The notes: generated by a model not told the origin, from the sequence alone. Positions 1 through 10,739 are shown, counted from the first letter of the stretch. The stretch: DNA of 64,000 nucleotides from Turritopsis dohrnii (GCA_027922465.2 BQMF02000027.1:496001-560000); one strand, 5' to 3'. Program-made: numbers and translations.

Positions 1-16
1 TTTCTGTGCTAGCATC

Positions 17-125
17 GGCACTTTCCTATCTCTGGCATGACTCGGTCGGGGATTGAACCCGCGACCTACCGAACAAGAAGCGAGCACTCTACCACAAGGC
101 TACCAGTCGGTAGTTATATATAGCA
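17..125 (-). repeat. tRNA-derived SINE head, cut by window edge
   Basis: On the minus strand this reads as a tRNA-like segment with an A-box-like stretch (TAGCCTTGTGG) and a good B box (GGTTCAATCCC) about 40 bases later, the spacing of an internal Pol III promoter. The anticodon arm does not pair well, so this is a tRNA-derived SINE rather than a working tRNA gene. The 3' part runs off the window. Confidence 0.6.
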
Positions 126-572
126 AAATTCCGCTGATTTGCGGCCGTAATCGGCTGCATTTTTTCAATTTATTTTGCTCCACGCATTCAAGTCCTTTAA
201 ACTGCAGACCTACAAACACTCTTGATGAACGGTTAAGCGAGCCATCGTGTTATTTAGCAACTGATGACGCTCGCATCAAGTTATCATATCAGGCCAACAA
301 CAGCTTTCGTATCATTTGAGAAACCACACAACACATACGAGATGGTCTATTGCCGTGAGTTTATTTAGATGCCCCAAAATCACAAGATCAGTAATTGTCA
401 ATGGCAAGTGCATGATTTTGAAAATCTCTGGAATTTTTCACATCATATACATGCTATAGATGGGAAACATGAACATGAGGAACAGTTCAAGACCCAAAAT
501 ACAGTCGTTTATTGTAGGGTAATGTGGGGCAAGATGTCCCGACTTACCCCGCCGACCCTTATTACCCTATTA

Positions 573-1500
573 CTAGCATGTAGCTGTACCTAAAATTGCC
601 CCCGCGCTCAAGCATTCCAATTTGTACAGACAGCAAGCTATACATTAACAATGGAAACGAAAACAAGTTTTTGGCCGAAAAAATGTTTTGGTTGATTTGG
701 GACCTGATATGAGGCAAAGTCATATGCTTAAATATATCGACAAAATCAGTTTTTATAGAAGCCTGGAGGCATTACAAAACCAACTTGCAATATGCAAACC
801 AAAAAGATCTACACTTAAACAGATGAAAATCTGCAGAAAACTTTGTTACTTTGTGTTATCTATTAGGTCTAAGTCACACTGATGCTAATATACCTTTCAA
901 AAAGTGTAAGTAAGGCTTAATAAGTAATATCAGAAAGTATTTGCTACAAACAAGAGAAATGTGTGAACTGAAACCACGGATACGTATTTTATAATTAAAA
1001 TACGCGCTCCTTTTTTACAAGAACCAGTAAAATCTGACCTGAGGCTGGCTGTTCTTATTTTTGGAGCCTTTTTCAGCCTGAATTGTTCCTAATTTGTTCT
1101 TTGCTTTCAAGAACACAGTTTCAAATTTCAGCCTCATTTTGTTCTTCTTATTTATGGAACTTCCAGTAAAATAGAAATATTTTTTAAAAACAACTGGTAA
1201 ATAGTATGGTTGCTGTTCGGTAATGACTCATTCGCACATTTATTGGAGATGAAAAAAAAAACAATAAACTTCTAAACCATTTACCAGTGAGAGAATTCAC
1301 ATCATGAGCTGTTCTTGTTTTCCAAGAAAATTCAGGCTCAGGCTGTTCTTAATTTTTGGAACAATGGTTTGAGCCTTGGGTTGTTCTTATTTTGTTCTTA
1401 TATTTTGGCCAAATCTGAGGCTTGTGTTCTTATGAAATTTTTCTTATAAAACAAAAGCGTGTAAGATTGGTTAAAAACATTCTGTAAGGTAGTAGAATGT
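573..1500 (-). repeat. Dispersed repeat family F, partial copy
   Basis: This copy begins at the CTAGCATGTAGC end shared with the copies at 3498-4240, 4242-6012 and 49835-52516, and it matches them through the stretch ending GTATTTTATAAT. It is then interrupted by the MITE at 1003-1461 and resumes with a match to the other copies (ATTCTGTAAG) up to the 22-bp palindrome array. No coding potential was seen. In every copy the CTAG end is followed by T, as at a Helitron 3' end, but no convincing 5' TC end was found, so the class is open. Confidence 0.6.
1003..1461 (+). mobile_element. MITE M1, copy a (TA target, CRCGCT ends)
   Basis: A 459-bp non-coding element bounded by TA on both sides, with inverted ends CGCGCT.. 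and ..AAGCGTG. A second copy with the same internal GTTCTTATTTTG motifs lies at 61690-62116 in the opposite orientation. Inside are repeated GTTCTTA motifs. The TA target suggests a Tc1/mariner-type non-autonomous element. It interrupts a family F repeat. Confidence 0.7.
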
Positions 1501-1690
1501 CTACTGCGCAGTAGCAAAGCTCCTACTGCGCAGTAGAAAATTTATTACTGCGCAGTAGTAAATGCTCTACTGAGCAGTAGCAACAGACTTACTGCGCAGT
1601 AGAAAATTTATTACTGCGCAGAAGCACATTTTCTACTGCGCTGTAAGTTTGTTGCTACTGCGCAGTAGAGCATTTATTACTGCGCAGTAA
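1501..1690. repeat. Array of nine 14-bp palindromes at exact 22-bp period
   Basis: Nine copies of CTACTGCGCAGTAG (some with one or two changes) start at 1501, 1523, 1545, 1567, 1589, 1611, 1633, 1655 and 1677. Each is separated by an 8-bp AT-rich spacer. The spacers differ but are partly mirrored: copies 3-5 with their spacers read as the reverse complement of copies 7-9. The array therefore also forms a palindrome of about 146 bp centred near 1617. The core contains TGCGCA, the half-site recognised by NRF-1-type factors; whether anything binds is unknown. Confidence 0.95.
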
Positions 1691-2027
1691 AACGATTAAC
1701 ATTAAATAATATAAGTAGTGGTTTAGAGTTATAGCTAACTGTCACAAATGATGTTTACTTTTTTAAGTGGAGAATCAAACAAAGGAGCCCTGAAAGACTG
1801 AACGCTGGCGAAATGATCAAACTGTACTGTTTTTGTGCACGAAAACATCTAAAAAGAAAGTTCTTACTTGTTCCACATTCACCGACATGTTTTGATGTTA
1901 GGCTGGTTTATTACTTGTAATCGATCATAGGTTATAAAACGAAATAGATATTAATTACCCTCGTCATATGCACACAATATCTCATATGCTTCAGGTATCG
2001 AGACGTTTTATATAAAGGGTAGTGCCT

Positions 2028-2151
2028 CTACTGCGCAGTAGAGACCTTTCTACTGCGCAGTAGAAATCTGACTACTGCGCAGTAGACATGATTCTACTGG
2101 GCAGTAGAGATCTAACTACTGCGCAGTAGACACGATTCTACTGCGCAGTAG
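2028..2151. repeat. Second array: six 14-bp palindromes, 22-bp period
   Basis: Six copies of the same CTACTGCGCAGTAG palindrome start at 2028, 2050, 2072, 2094, 2116 and 2138, again exactly 22 bp apart. Their spacers differ from those of the first array (for example ACATGATT and ACACGATT). The 337 bp between the arrays shows no gene and no palindrome copies. Confidence 0.95.
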
Positions 2152-2703
2152 AAATCCTTATTCAACAGCTCAACATGGGTGGCAGATATGAGCCACCGTA
2201 CTAATAAGTTGATAGTTGATAGTCGACTAAAACAATGCGAGAACCAGAACCAGATTCCATATTGAAGTTTCCTTCTGTTAAGCTGCACGTGACAGTTATA
2301 TTTTTCACCAGTAATTTCTGAAAATAAACATATACATAATGCAGTTATATATTCACAAGTAAGTAGTTTGGTAGCTTTTGCTCCAGGTCGCTTGGATTAT
2401 GTTACTTTTGCATCTGTAATAAGCTTCCTCAAGGTTTTCAGATTTGTTTTTACAGATTTACTGAAAGAAAGTGGAACATGGTAGAAAAATAAAGTCGTGT
2501 CTATACTTTATTGAAAAAAGCATGCATATACGAGTCAAATTAATTGTGTGCGTATACCGTAAATGACAATTAAATTATTTAAAAATCAACTTTTTGAGGG
2601 GGCGCTTATTCGAGCCGGGGCGCTAATTAAATTATTTTCAAAATTGCAATATTTCTTTCATTCCTTCTTTTATTTATACAGACATTACAATTTGTTTCTA
2701 ATC

Positions 2704-3280
2704 TTATATTATATCAATGTCCTCGTCATCCTCACGGTCTGAATCGATAGTGAGGAAATCAGGCGTCGCTTCGAAAATATCCCCGTCATTGATATCAATC
2801 TCACTAAATGGATCAACATCTTTTTCGGTCAAAATCGAGAGCTGGCTTTCCAAAATCTCCTTTCCTTTGTGACATGGCTGACCTTCTTTGAAAAAATGTA
2901 TCTTTTCGTCCTCAGTCCCATCAACTGCAAGGTTGAGTGCACATGATTTGAATGATGTTTTGATTGTTTCTGGGCTGATTTGTTCCCATGTGCTTTAAGG
3001 ATACATTTTACGATAGTACGGCGGGGTAGAGGCTTTAGATTCCCAGCAGTGGTGTATTGATTGATCCCTTCTTCTGCCAACAATTTGTCGTATACATTTC
3101 TGTTGCATAAGCTTTGAAAGGCTTGTTCCAGCTCCCATCAGGAGCCTGAATATATTTAGCACATCCCCCGGGAACGACAGTTTGCGGAAGAACGTTTTGC
3201 AGTTTATGTATTTTTTGGCGTTTTAGTTCGAATTGCAAAAGTTTATTCCCACAAGATATTGTAATATTGGTAAACCGCAA
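2704..3280 (-). pseudogene. Pogo/Tigger-like DDE transposase, C-terminal remnant
   Basis: Minus-strand translation gives PGGCAKYIQAPDGSWNKPF followed by a frameshifted LAEEGINQ..TTAGNLKP..RRTI block. In a further frame come FKSCALNLAVDGTEDE and an acidic tail ending EDDEDIDII before a stop at 2704-2706. This order (IQAPD.SWNKPFK, GN.KPP.R, FKSCAL..DG.ED) is the usual C-terminal region of pogo/Tigger-like transposases. Only this part remains, split by frameshifts, and the DDE core is absent. Downstream at about 2595-2625 is a GGGGGCGCTTATTCGAGC-type stretch, probably the element's terminal region. Inactive. Confidence 0.75.
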
Positions 3281-3497
3281 AAGTTTTTTCCTGCAAAATT
3301 TTCAAAATAATCCTAATTTTCGTTAATTTTTACAAGACAAATTCCTCCTACCTAAAGCCTGTTTGTAGAAGTTCATTTGCCTAGTGAAGTTTTTTTGTCT
3401 TAAATTCTCCAACGTATAAATTTTTCTTTGTCTAGTATGAATGACAATGAGAAAAATTAATAGTAATGGAGGAGAGCGAATCTGAGAGATATAGAAA

Positions 3498-4240
3498 CTA
3501 GCATGTAGCTTTAGCTAAAAATCCCCCCGCCCTTAAGCAAGCTATACATTGTCAAGCTATACAACGGAAACAAAAACAAAGAAAACTTTGTTACTTTTTG
3601 TTATCTCTTGGTCCTATGTCACACTGATGCTAATTTATACCTTTCAAGTAGTGTAATTAGGCTTAACAAGTAATATCAGAAAGTATTGGCTCCAAACAAA
3701 AGAAATGTGTGAACTGAAACCATGGTTACGTATTTTATAATCAAAATAAGATAAACATTTGTTAAAGAGATTCTGTAAGAGCCAAAAGAAAAAAAAAACT
3801 TTTTCAAAAAAAAAAAAACTTAAAGCGAAAAATCCATTAGAAATCTGCGTTTAAAACTTTGATTCGAAACAAGAAATAGCCAAAGTTTACATAAAAAACA
3901 AGATAAAAATATAAGAAGGTTTTATTGATCATGATAACACCAGGTTTGGGAGAGGACAGAAAGAAGGAAAACACGAAGAACGACAATTTGTAGGCTTTCT
4001 TGCATACACAAAAATCCAATTAAAATCTTTTTAAGGCAAGATCTGCCAAAAATCAGTGCATTGAATGAAATTTATCGAACGAAAGATTATTTAGAGCTAA
4101 AACATATACAAAAATAAAATGAATAGATTTCAAGCTGTGCTTCAAAATCCTAGTCGTTCACTTCACTAAAACAACACAAAAGTAATGTGAAAAATGTCTA
4201 AGCAATTTTAGCATACGAACTTCCTAAATAACTTAGTATA
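3498..4240 (-). repeat. Dispersed repeat family F, inverted copy
   Basis: Reverse-complement match to about 4480-5050 plus 5824-6012, from the CTAGCATGTAGC end at 3498 to the AACTTAGTATA junction at 4240. With the neighbouring plus-strand copy it forms a large imperfect inverted repeat whose loop is about 4242-4470. No protein-coding signal. Confidence 0.7.
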
Positions 4241-4241
4241 A

Positions 4242-6012
4242 TTGCCCCCGCAGCGAGCGTAAGCGAGCGAGGAGGCATAATAGTTTCACGAGATAGGCGA
4301 ATGTCAGTTTCCGATTTTGTTCATCATCATCATCATCTTCATCCTCCAACTTTCGTGTTGACGTTACACGGTGGAATACAATTATTAGCTGACTTTGCTT
4401 TTTTTCCGTTTCAAAGCATGGTACTGTAAGTGGGAGAGACAGAATGTTTTTTCGTATCTCTTTCCTAATTTATTATTGTATTATACTATGTTATTTAGGA
4501 AGATCGTATGCTAAAATTGCTTAGACATTTTTCAATTTACTTTTGTGTTGTTTTAATGAAGTGAACGATTAGGATTTTGAAGGACAGCTTGAAATCTGAA
4601 ATTTTGCAAACAATATATTTTATTTTTGTATATGTTTTAGATCTAAATCGTTCATTGAATAGATTTTATTCAATGCACTGATATTTGGCGGATCTTGCAT
4701 TAAAAAGATTTTAATTGGATTTCTGTGTATGCAAGAAACCTACAAATTGTCGTTCGTCGTGTTTTTCCTTCTGTCTGTCCTTCAAACCTGGTGTGGAGAT
4801 GATCAATAGAGCTTTTTTATATTTTTTTCTTGATTTTTTTATGTAAACTGTGGCTATTTTTTGTTTCGAATCATAGTTTGAAACGCAGATTTCTAATGGA
4901 TTTTTCGCTTTAATTTATTTTTTTTTTGAAAAAGTTTGTTTTTTTTCTCTTGGTTCTTACAGAATTTCTTTAACAAATCTTTGCTTATAAAATACGTATC
5001 CATGGCTTCAGTTCACACATTTCTTTTGTTTGTAACAAATACTTTCTGATATTATGGCCGGTTTCCATACAGCTGTATTTTACGCTCGAGCGGAAAAAGC
5101 TCGTGAGAATTTTGCCGACGCATGCGCATAAAATCAAAATTACCACTGACTGAGAGATTTAGAATTCTCTTGAGCTGCTCTTGAGCTTGGCGTAAAAGTT
5201 AAACTCATTCTACTTTTATGCACGTATTTTTTCTCTCTCTTGTTAAATTTTATATCAGCCAATCATATTTGAGTATTGTTTGTTTTTAATTTGCGAACGT
5301 CAATAAAACAAAATATTCAAGATTTCTTTATGAAGGGTGAAATCCAGAAAAGTTATTCCTCGAACATTGGGGGATTCCTTCTGAATGCTTTGAAAAAATA
5401 TTCTTTAGCAAACAGCATTAAATATATAACCAAAACATTGTATTAGAAATAATAAGACAAATTTTTTAAACAAAAAAGGAGAAATCAAGCTTTTATCACG
5501 GTGTGGGGAAATTTTTTGTAAAATATCTTTTAATTATCTCGCCCTTTGGAACGTCTTTCCAAGAAAAGCTTTCTCATTCACATTTTCTTTTTCCATCGAA
5601 ATTATCTATCTATTTCTTCTTTGACGACAGTAATAAAATTGACAATATGTTTAGTTCAAAAAACTGTGCAAAACTAGTAACTTTCTTCAAATCTGAATGT
5701 TTTGATATTTTTTGCACGTGCATGAAAAACAGTTAATGGAAATCAATTTGTGCTCCTGAGAAAAAATCTCTCGAGCTTTTTTCGCTAGATCGTAAAATGC
5801 AGCTGTATGGAAACCGGCCTTTACTTGTTAAGCCTTATTTACACTTTTTGAAAGGTATATTAGCATCAGTGTGACATAGGCCTAAACAAAAAGTAGCAAA
5901 GTTTTGTTTGTTTTTGTTTCCGTTGTATAGGCTTATAATATATAGCTTGCGCTGTTTGTACAAATTGAAATGCTTGAGCGCGGGGGCATTTTCAGCTAAA
6001 GCTACATGCTAG
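4242..6012 (+). repeat. Dispersed repeat family F, copy carrying a MITE
   Basis: Starts TTGCCCCCGC followed by GCGAGCGTAAGCGAGCGAGG, passes a CAT-triplet microsatellite, and ends GCGCGGGGGCATTTTC..ACATGCTAG. The same start and end occur at 49835 and 52516. It is interrupted at 5055-5820 by a TTA-flanked MITE. Non-coding. Confidence 0.7.
5055..5820 (+). mobile_element. PIF/Harbinger-type MITE
   Basis: Inverted ends GGCCGGTTTCCATACAGCTG and CAGCTGTATGGAAACCGGCC, flanked on both sides by TTA (5052-5054 and 5821-5823). A three-base TTA duplication is the hallmark of PIF/Harbinger insertion. The unoccupied site (GATATTACTTGTTAAGCC) is visible in the related copy near 52320 and, inverted, near 915 and 3660, so this is a proven insertion within the window. 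The one ORF inside (5503-5736) looks like chance. Confidence 0.85.
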
Positions 6013-6013
6013 T

Positions 6014-6165
6014 ATAATAATAAATTAGGAAAAAGATACGAAAAAACATTCCACTTACAGTACCATGCTTTGAAACGGGAAAAAAACAAAGTCAGCTAAT
6101 TAATTGTATTCCACCGTGTAGCATCAACACGAAAGTTGGAAGATGATGATGATGATGATGATGAT
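6014..6165 (-). repeat. Dispersed repeat family F fragment, left part of the insertion site
   Basis: Reverse complement of roughly 4319-4470, including the GAT triplet run. It continues at 10658-10737 on the far side of the CACTA-like transposon, which inserted into the triplet run. This gives the host sequence of that insertion. Confidence 0.75.
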
Positions 6166-6417
6166 GACCCAGTGGGCACATGACATCAATCCAACGTTGG
6201 ATATAAGTTGGATAAAGATCGGTGACGTCGCTTGATCAAAATCGATGTTGTGCGAACGTTAGCAATTCGATATCGAATTTTGATATCGGACTAACGTTGG
6301 ATTAACGTCGGAAACGTGGCCGGGCGTGCACTTAGCCGTCAGGTTCATAATATTATACAGAACCGGAACAGCAAAAGAACAGCATTTCAATTGGCGCGAA
6401 AATTAAATGAGAGCAGC

Positions 6418-8337
6418 ATGGCGTCTTTGAAACAGTGGAGGAAAGGTAATCGTGGAGTAGCTGAGTTGCTTGCCGAATCTGTCTCTAGTAATAGTGATAA
6501 TGTGCGTCTAAGTGACTTATCGGATACTGGTGAAATTGAAAGCAGGAATTTTATCCCTTTATTGCCAAGCAATAATAGTAATGATGATGATGATGATACT
6601 GTGAGTTTAGGATCATTACTTAATGTAAGTGATAGTGGTGATTTGAGCAGTGAAACAGGTGAAGTTTCAGGTATTGAATCCTTAACTCTACCACAGAAAC
6701 TTTCCTCCTGGGCCACACGCAATAAATTGACTAGGTCATCTGTTAATGAACTTTTGGAAATTCTCAATGATTGCGGAATTAAGGATCTTCCGAAGGATTG
6801 TCGTACTTTGTTAAACACACCTAGAATTGTTATAAGTGAAAAAAAATGTGGTGGTGATTATATTTATGTTGGTCTGAGAAAGGGAATTTCAACTATCCTT
6901 GAGAAATGTTGTAATACAGATTTTAATGTTATTAATTTGATAGTCAATGTTGATGGCGTTCCAATTTTCAAAAGTACTGATAGTCAGCTTTGGCCAGTTC
7001 TTTGCAAATTTGCACATTTTACACCATTTCTTGTGGCTGCCTATTATGGTACAAAAAAGCCTTCTTCATGTAGGGAACTCTTATTTGATTTCCTAGAAGA
7101 ATATAAGAGTTTGGAAAAAGAGGGTCTTTCTATTTTCGAGAAACATTTCCAGGTTGCAATTAAATTTTTTTGTTGTGATGCACCAGCTAGACAACTTCTG
7201 AAAAGCATTAAGGGTCATGGCGGATATCATGCATGTGAGCGCTGTGAGGTTGTAGGCAGTTATGTTGATGGACGGGTTGTTTTTTGTGATTTGGATTCTG
7301 CTCTTCGGACAGATGAAGACTTCTCTTGTGTGAATTACATTGGGAGTCATCAGTTAACACGAAGTTTTCTTCTTGATTATGATATCCCTTGTGTAAAAAA
7401 TTTTGTTCTGGACTACATGCATTTGGTATGTCTTGGTGTGGTGAGACGATTATTGATATTTTTGAAAGAGGGACCAAGGGTTTGTCGTCTATCACGGCAA
7501 CAAATAATGGAATTGTCTGAAAGATTGGTTCAGCTAAGAGGAACGTTTCCTAGTGAATTTGCTCGCCAGCCTAGGTCATTTGATGAATTAAAAAGATGGA
7601 AAGCTACTGAATTCCATCAATTCTTACTGTATAGTGGTCCTGTTGTTTTAAAAGGAATAATACCAAAACAACTTTATGAGCATTTTATGGCCTTGAGTAT
7701 TGCTATCAGAATTTGTTGCTTTTCTGATTTTGAAAAAAGAAATAGCTTTGTTGATTATGCTCAAGTGTTAGTTGAATGGTTTGTTAGTAAAGCTGTAGAG
7801 TATTATGGGACAAGTTTTATAAGTTATAATGTGCATAATTTGATTCACTTGCCTCTTGATGTGAAAAATCATGGTTTTAGCCTAGATGAACTTTCTGCAT
7901 TTGATTTTGAAAATTATTTGCAAATATTGAAAAACTTAGTCCGCACTTCTAACAACCCTTTGAGCCAGGTATTTAAACGTCTATGTGAAAAGGAAAATGC
8001 AATGCAAACTGTTTCTAAGAAACAGATTTTTGATAAAATAAGACATGGTGATAGAGATGGATGGTTTTTGACACACGATAAAAACTTGGCTTGTGTAACT
8101 GAAGTGATAAGTGATGGAACATTTCTTTGCAATGTTATTCAACTGCATCAGTTAAGTCCATTGTTTTCTAAGCCCTGCAATTCTGATGATATGGATATAT
8201 TTGTTAGTAAAAAACAATTTTCTACCAAAAGAAAATTGTATAGTAAATCAGATTTCAAGCAAAAAGTTGTTTGTATACCAAGGGAAAATACATTTGTATA
8301 TATCCCCTTTGTTCATTTGGCCAAATTTGAGTCATAA
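6418..8337 (+). CDS. TNP2/CACTA-like transposase
   Basis: A single-exon ORF of 639 codons from the ATG at 6418, which has a good start context (A at -3, G at +4). The frame is open further upstream to 6316 but begins there with GTG, not ATG. The N-terminal 100 residues are Ser/Asp-rich. Counting from 6316, conserved blocks are NVDGVPIF (residues 211-218), CDAPARQLLKSIKGHGGYHAC with a following ERC (287-310), DYMHLVCLGVVRRLL (366-380) and WKATEFHQFLLYSGP. These are the signature blocks of animal TNP2-type transposases. Asp213 and Asp288 are likely catalytic, by inference. Role: cutting and moving the enclosing element. No internal stop or frameshift. Confidence 0.85.
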   Translation: MASLKQWRKGNRGVAELLAESVSSNSDNVRLSDLSDTGEIESRNFIPLLPSNNSNDDDDDTVSLGSLLNVSDSGDLSSETGEVSGIESLTLPQKLSSWATRNKLTRSSVNELLEILNDCGIKDLPKDCRTLLNTPRIVISEKKCGGDYIYVGLRKGISTILEKCCNTDFNVINLIVNVDGVPIFKSTDSQLWPVLCKFAHFTPFLVAAYYGTKKPSSCRELLFDFLEEYKSLEKEGLSIFEKHFQVAIKFFCCDAPARQLLKSIKGHGGYHACERCEVVGSYVDGRVVFCDLDSALRTDEDFSCVNYIGSHQLTRSFLLDYDIPCVKNFVLDYMHLVCLGVVRRLLIFLKEGPRVCRLSRQQIMELSERLVQLRGTFPSEFARQPRSFDELKRWKATEFHQFLLYSGPVVLKGIIPKQLYEHFMALSIAIRICCFSDFEKRNSFVDYAQVLVEWFVSKAVEYYGTSFISYNVHNLIHLPLDVKNHGFSLDELSAFDFENYLQILKNLVRTSNNPLSQVFKRLCEKENAMQTVSKKQIFDKIRHGDRDGWFLTHDKNLACVTEVISDGTFLCNVIQLHQLSPLFSKPCNSDDMDIFVSKKQFSTKRKLYSKSDFKQKVVCIPRENTFVYIPFVHLAKFES

Positions 8338-8628
8338 TATTGCAATAAGTCTTCACTTCCTTTCCATAGTTTTATGTAGCAATAAGTTCAAAATTTGATG
8401 TTTTTTACTTCACCAGTATACTTTGAATTGAATTGATTTATATTTATGATTTCTTATTTCATTGCGAATTCCCTATCATTTAAATAATCTGAAATCATAC
8501 ATAAAAACATTTTTGGTCTTTTAAATTCACTCACCATTTATTAAGATGACATTTTTAATTGTTCAAATTGTTTCTTTATCTGTATGTTAAAATTTAAATA
8601 GTAATTTAATAAAGCAACTCAGCTCCAC

Positions 8629-10261
8629 ATGTCTTATTCCCGAGCTGTTTGGTTGGAAGATGGAGAGGAGTATGAGGGAACAATTCCAACTAATTGGATC
8701 AAAGATAAAATTGTCTTTTGGCCAAGAAAGCTGCAAGTTAAGAAAGCTTTCCTTCATCGTGAAGACCCACAAAAAGATTGGAAGAAATACCGATTCGTTA
8801 AAACTAAAGTAACTGGTAAGCTTTCTGTAATTTATTAATTTAATTGATAATTTTAAAATGAAGTTGAAATTTAGGCTTCCAAAATGATATATGTATATAG
8901 ACTCAGTAGGATCGAAAGAATTTTGTGATGATTGTTCAGACTTCACGACTGATGTCAATGAAGATGATTACAACAGTGATGAATTCCAGGAGACAGGTAA
9001 AAGTTAACTTATTCAATAATTTCTTAAATGAATGAAAACAACAGAAATCATTTGGGAAACTCTGAAAGTCTATATTTTAAATATGATATGATCATTATTA
9101 ACTTTAAGACTGATAGATAATGCTTTTATCTCCTATTGATCTTTTTCCTTATTTAGTAACTGCAACTAAATCAAATAGAGAAATACCAGTATTTCCACTA
9201 TCAAGAAAGAGGGAACGATCAAGGTCTCCTGTTTCTAGTCCATCAGGTGAGTCCAAATTTACAACCAGGTAACAAGTTGTATAATTTTGCAGTTACAAAT
9301 CAATTTTGACATTTGTGCTCTTTTTTGAAAGACCAAAAAATCTATATTTAACTTTATAATTTCTCCTTAATTCAAATATTTGTAACTAGTCATTGGAAAC
9401 AATGGACTGATCACATTAACTAAATTTTTTTTATTAGTTGAAAGCAAGTCCAGCCGGTTTAAGAACCCAAACGTTAATAGCACCCTTCCAGGTGGTTTCC
9501 TGATTTCGTCGAGATCCTTTTCTGAAAGCAACAAGCAATCTTCACCCAATCCTTTATCTGCCACAGTACATGCAAGATCCTTTTCTGAAAGCAACAAGCA
9601 ATCTGTGTACAAAGAATTAGTAAGGCGTTCAGTTTATGAGTTATTATTTAGTTAGTAGGTTATCTAAAACAGTGTTTGAGGAAGTTTCGGAAAATATGTT
9701 AGACTTTTTTGCATTGTAAGTTTTTTTTATAGGTATCGAAATTTGTCAAAGTAGGTGGCTCAACATTGAAGGAAAATGTTAAAAATATTATGGAAATGTA
9801 AGATTTCTTTCTTTTTTAATTATTCCCCTCTATAGCAGCATCAATTTTACTATTTATCTTGACTTACTTTTGTTCAGGATTGCGGACGATATATTGTTAA
9901 TGCATTTCAATATGAATGGAAACAACAGAAAAGAACGCGGGAAAGATGTTATAAAGAAAGAAAGTTTCCGAAAATTAAAAGTTTGTGATGCTATCATCGG
10001 TAAATAATGCTTAAGTTTTATTGCGATATTTAGATGTTTAGGGTATTGGAGTGCAAGGAGTAAAGGATAAATGTTTTGCTTGTGAAAAAAAAATCGGGAG
10101 TAACCTTCTTTCTTGATGCTTTTTTAGATGCCGCTTTAATCAAGAATAAAGGAGCTTCGCAGGCTGAAGTCAAAGATGTTATTGCTTCGGTTTTACGATA
10201 TGCCCCAGACAAAGTCGATTTTAAAGATGGGGGCAGAAAGTTTTCTCACCAGACCAGATAA
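8629..10261 (+). CDS. DUF4806-domain protein, second gene of the transposon
   Basis: Seven exons read by eye: 8629-8815, 8901-8996, 9157-9246, 9438-9619, 9733-9797, 9878-9999 and 10128-10261. All have GT-AG introns and every phase joins, giving 876 nt (291 residues). The N-terminus (W.EDGEEYEGTIPTNWI..W) matches the head usual in DUF4806 proteins. The DUF4806 region spans exons 5-7: VGGSTLKENVKNIM, a conserved hydrophobic/FN patch, KKESFRKLKV, and VLRYAPDKV. Exon 4 carries a direct repeat of about 30 bp encoding RSFSESNKQS twice. Function is unknown; pairing with a TNP2-type transposase suggests an accessory DNA-binding or regulatory role. Confidence 0.75.
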
Positions 10262-10657
10262 TTTCCAAGAAAATATGCTTTAAAAAAAACCGAAAATGTC
10301 TTTTTCCTTGTAGACGAGCCTTCTTTAGCAGCCCATGTATTAATTTGGCTTTTGTTTGTCAACGTTATCTAACACTGAATTAACATTCTAACATTAAAGC
10401 AACGTCTGCTTATCCTAAAACCCATGTTTATTTAACATCGAATTAACGTCGTTTAACATCATGCCACGTTGTACCGACGTTGTACCGACGTTATCCAACA
10501 TCATCCGATGTTGTGCCGATGTCATTTCCCGACGTCGTCTCAACGTCTAAATTCAACGTCAAAATAACATTTCCATTCCAACATCTATCTAACGTTTTTC
10601 CAACATTAAATCCGATGTTGTTGCAACGTCGAACCAACATCGATTGCCCACTGGGGA

Positions 10658-10737
10658 AGAACAAAATCAGAACTGACATTCGCCTATCTCGTGAAACTAC
10701 TATGCCTCCTCGCTCGCTTACGCTCGCTGCGGGGGCA
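10658..10737 (-). repeat. Dispersed repeat family F fragment, right part of the insertion site
   Basis: Reverse complement of the 5' end of the copy at 4242, including the GCGAGCGTAAGCGAGCGAGG stretch. It completes the repeat interrupted by the CACTA-like transposon. Confidence 0.75.
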
Positions 10738-10739
10738 AA

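Larger units (their letters stand above)
6168..10655 (+). mobile_element. CACTA/EnSpm-like transposon, apparently complete
   Basis: A 4,488-bp element with perfect 11-bp inverted ends CCCAGTGGGCA / TGCCCACTGGG and a 2-bp GA duplication (6166-6167 and 10656-10657). Both subterminal regions are packed with short ACGTTGG, AACGTC and ACATCG motifs in both orientations, typical of transposase-binding repeats. It contains two intact genes in the same direction: a TNP2-like transposase and a multi-exon DUF4806 protein. It interrupts a family F repeat. With both reading frames open it could be autonomous; activity is not shown. Family placement rests on the transposase; the CCCAG ends are less usual than CACTA. 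Confidence 0.85.

Noticed and set aside
1501..2151. CRISPR array
   Set aside because: Repeats are 14-bp palindromes with 8-bp spacers in an animal-like genome with no cas genes; spacers are too short and partly mirrored.
6316..6417. Transposase start at 6316
   Set aside because: The codon there is GTG. The first ATG in frame, with a good context, is at 6418.
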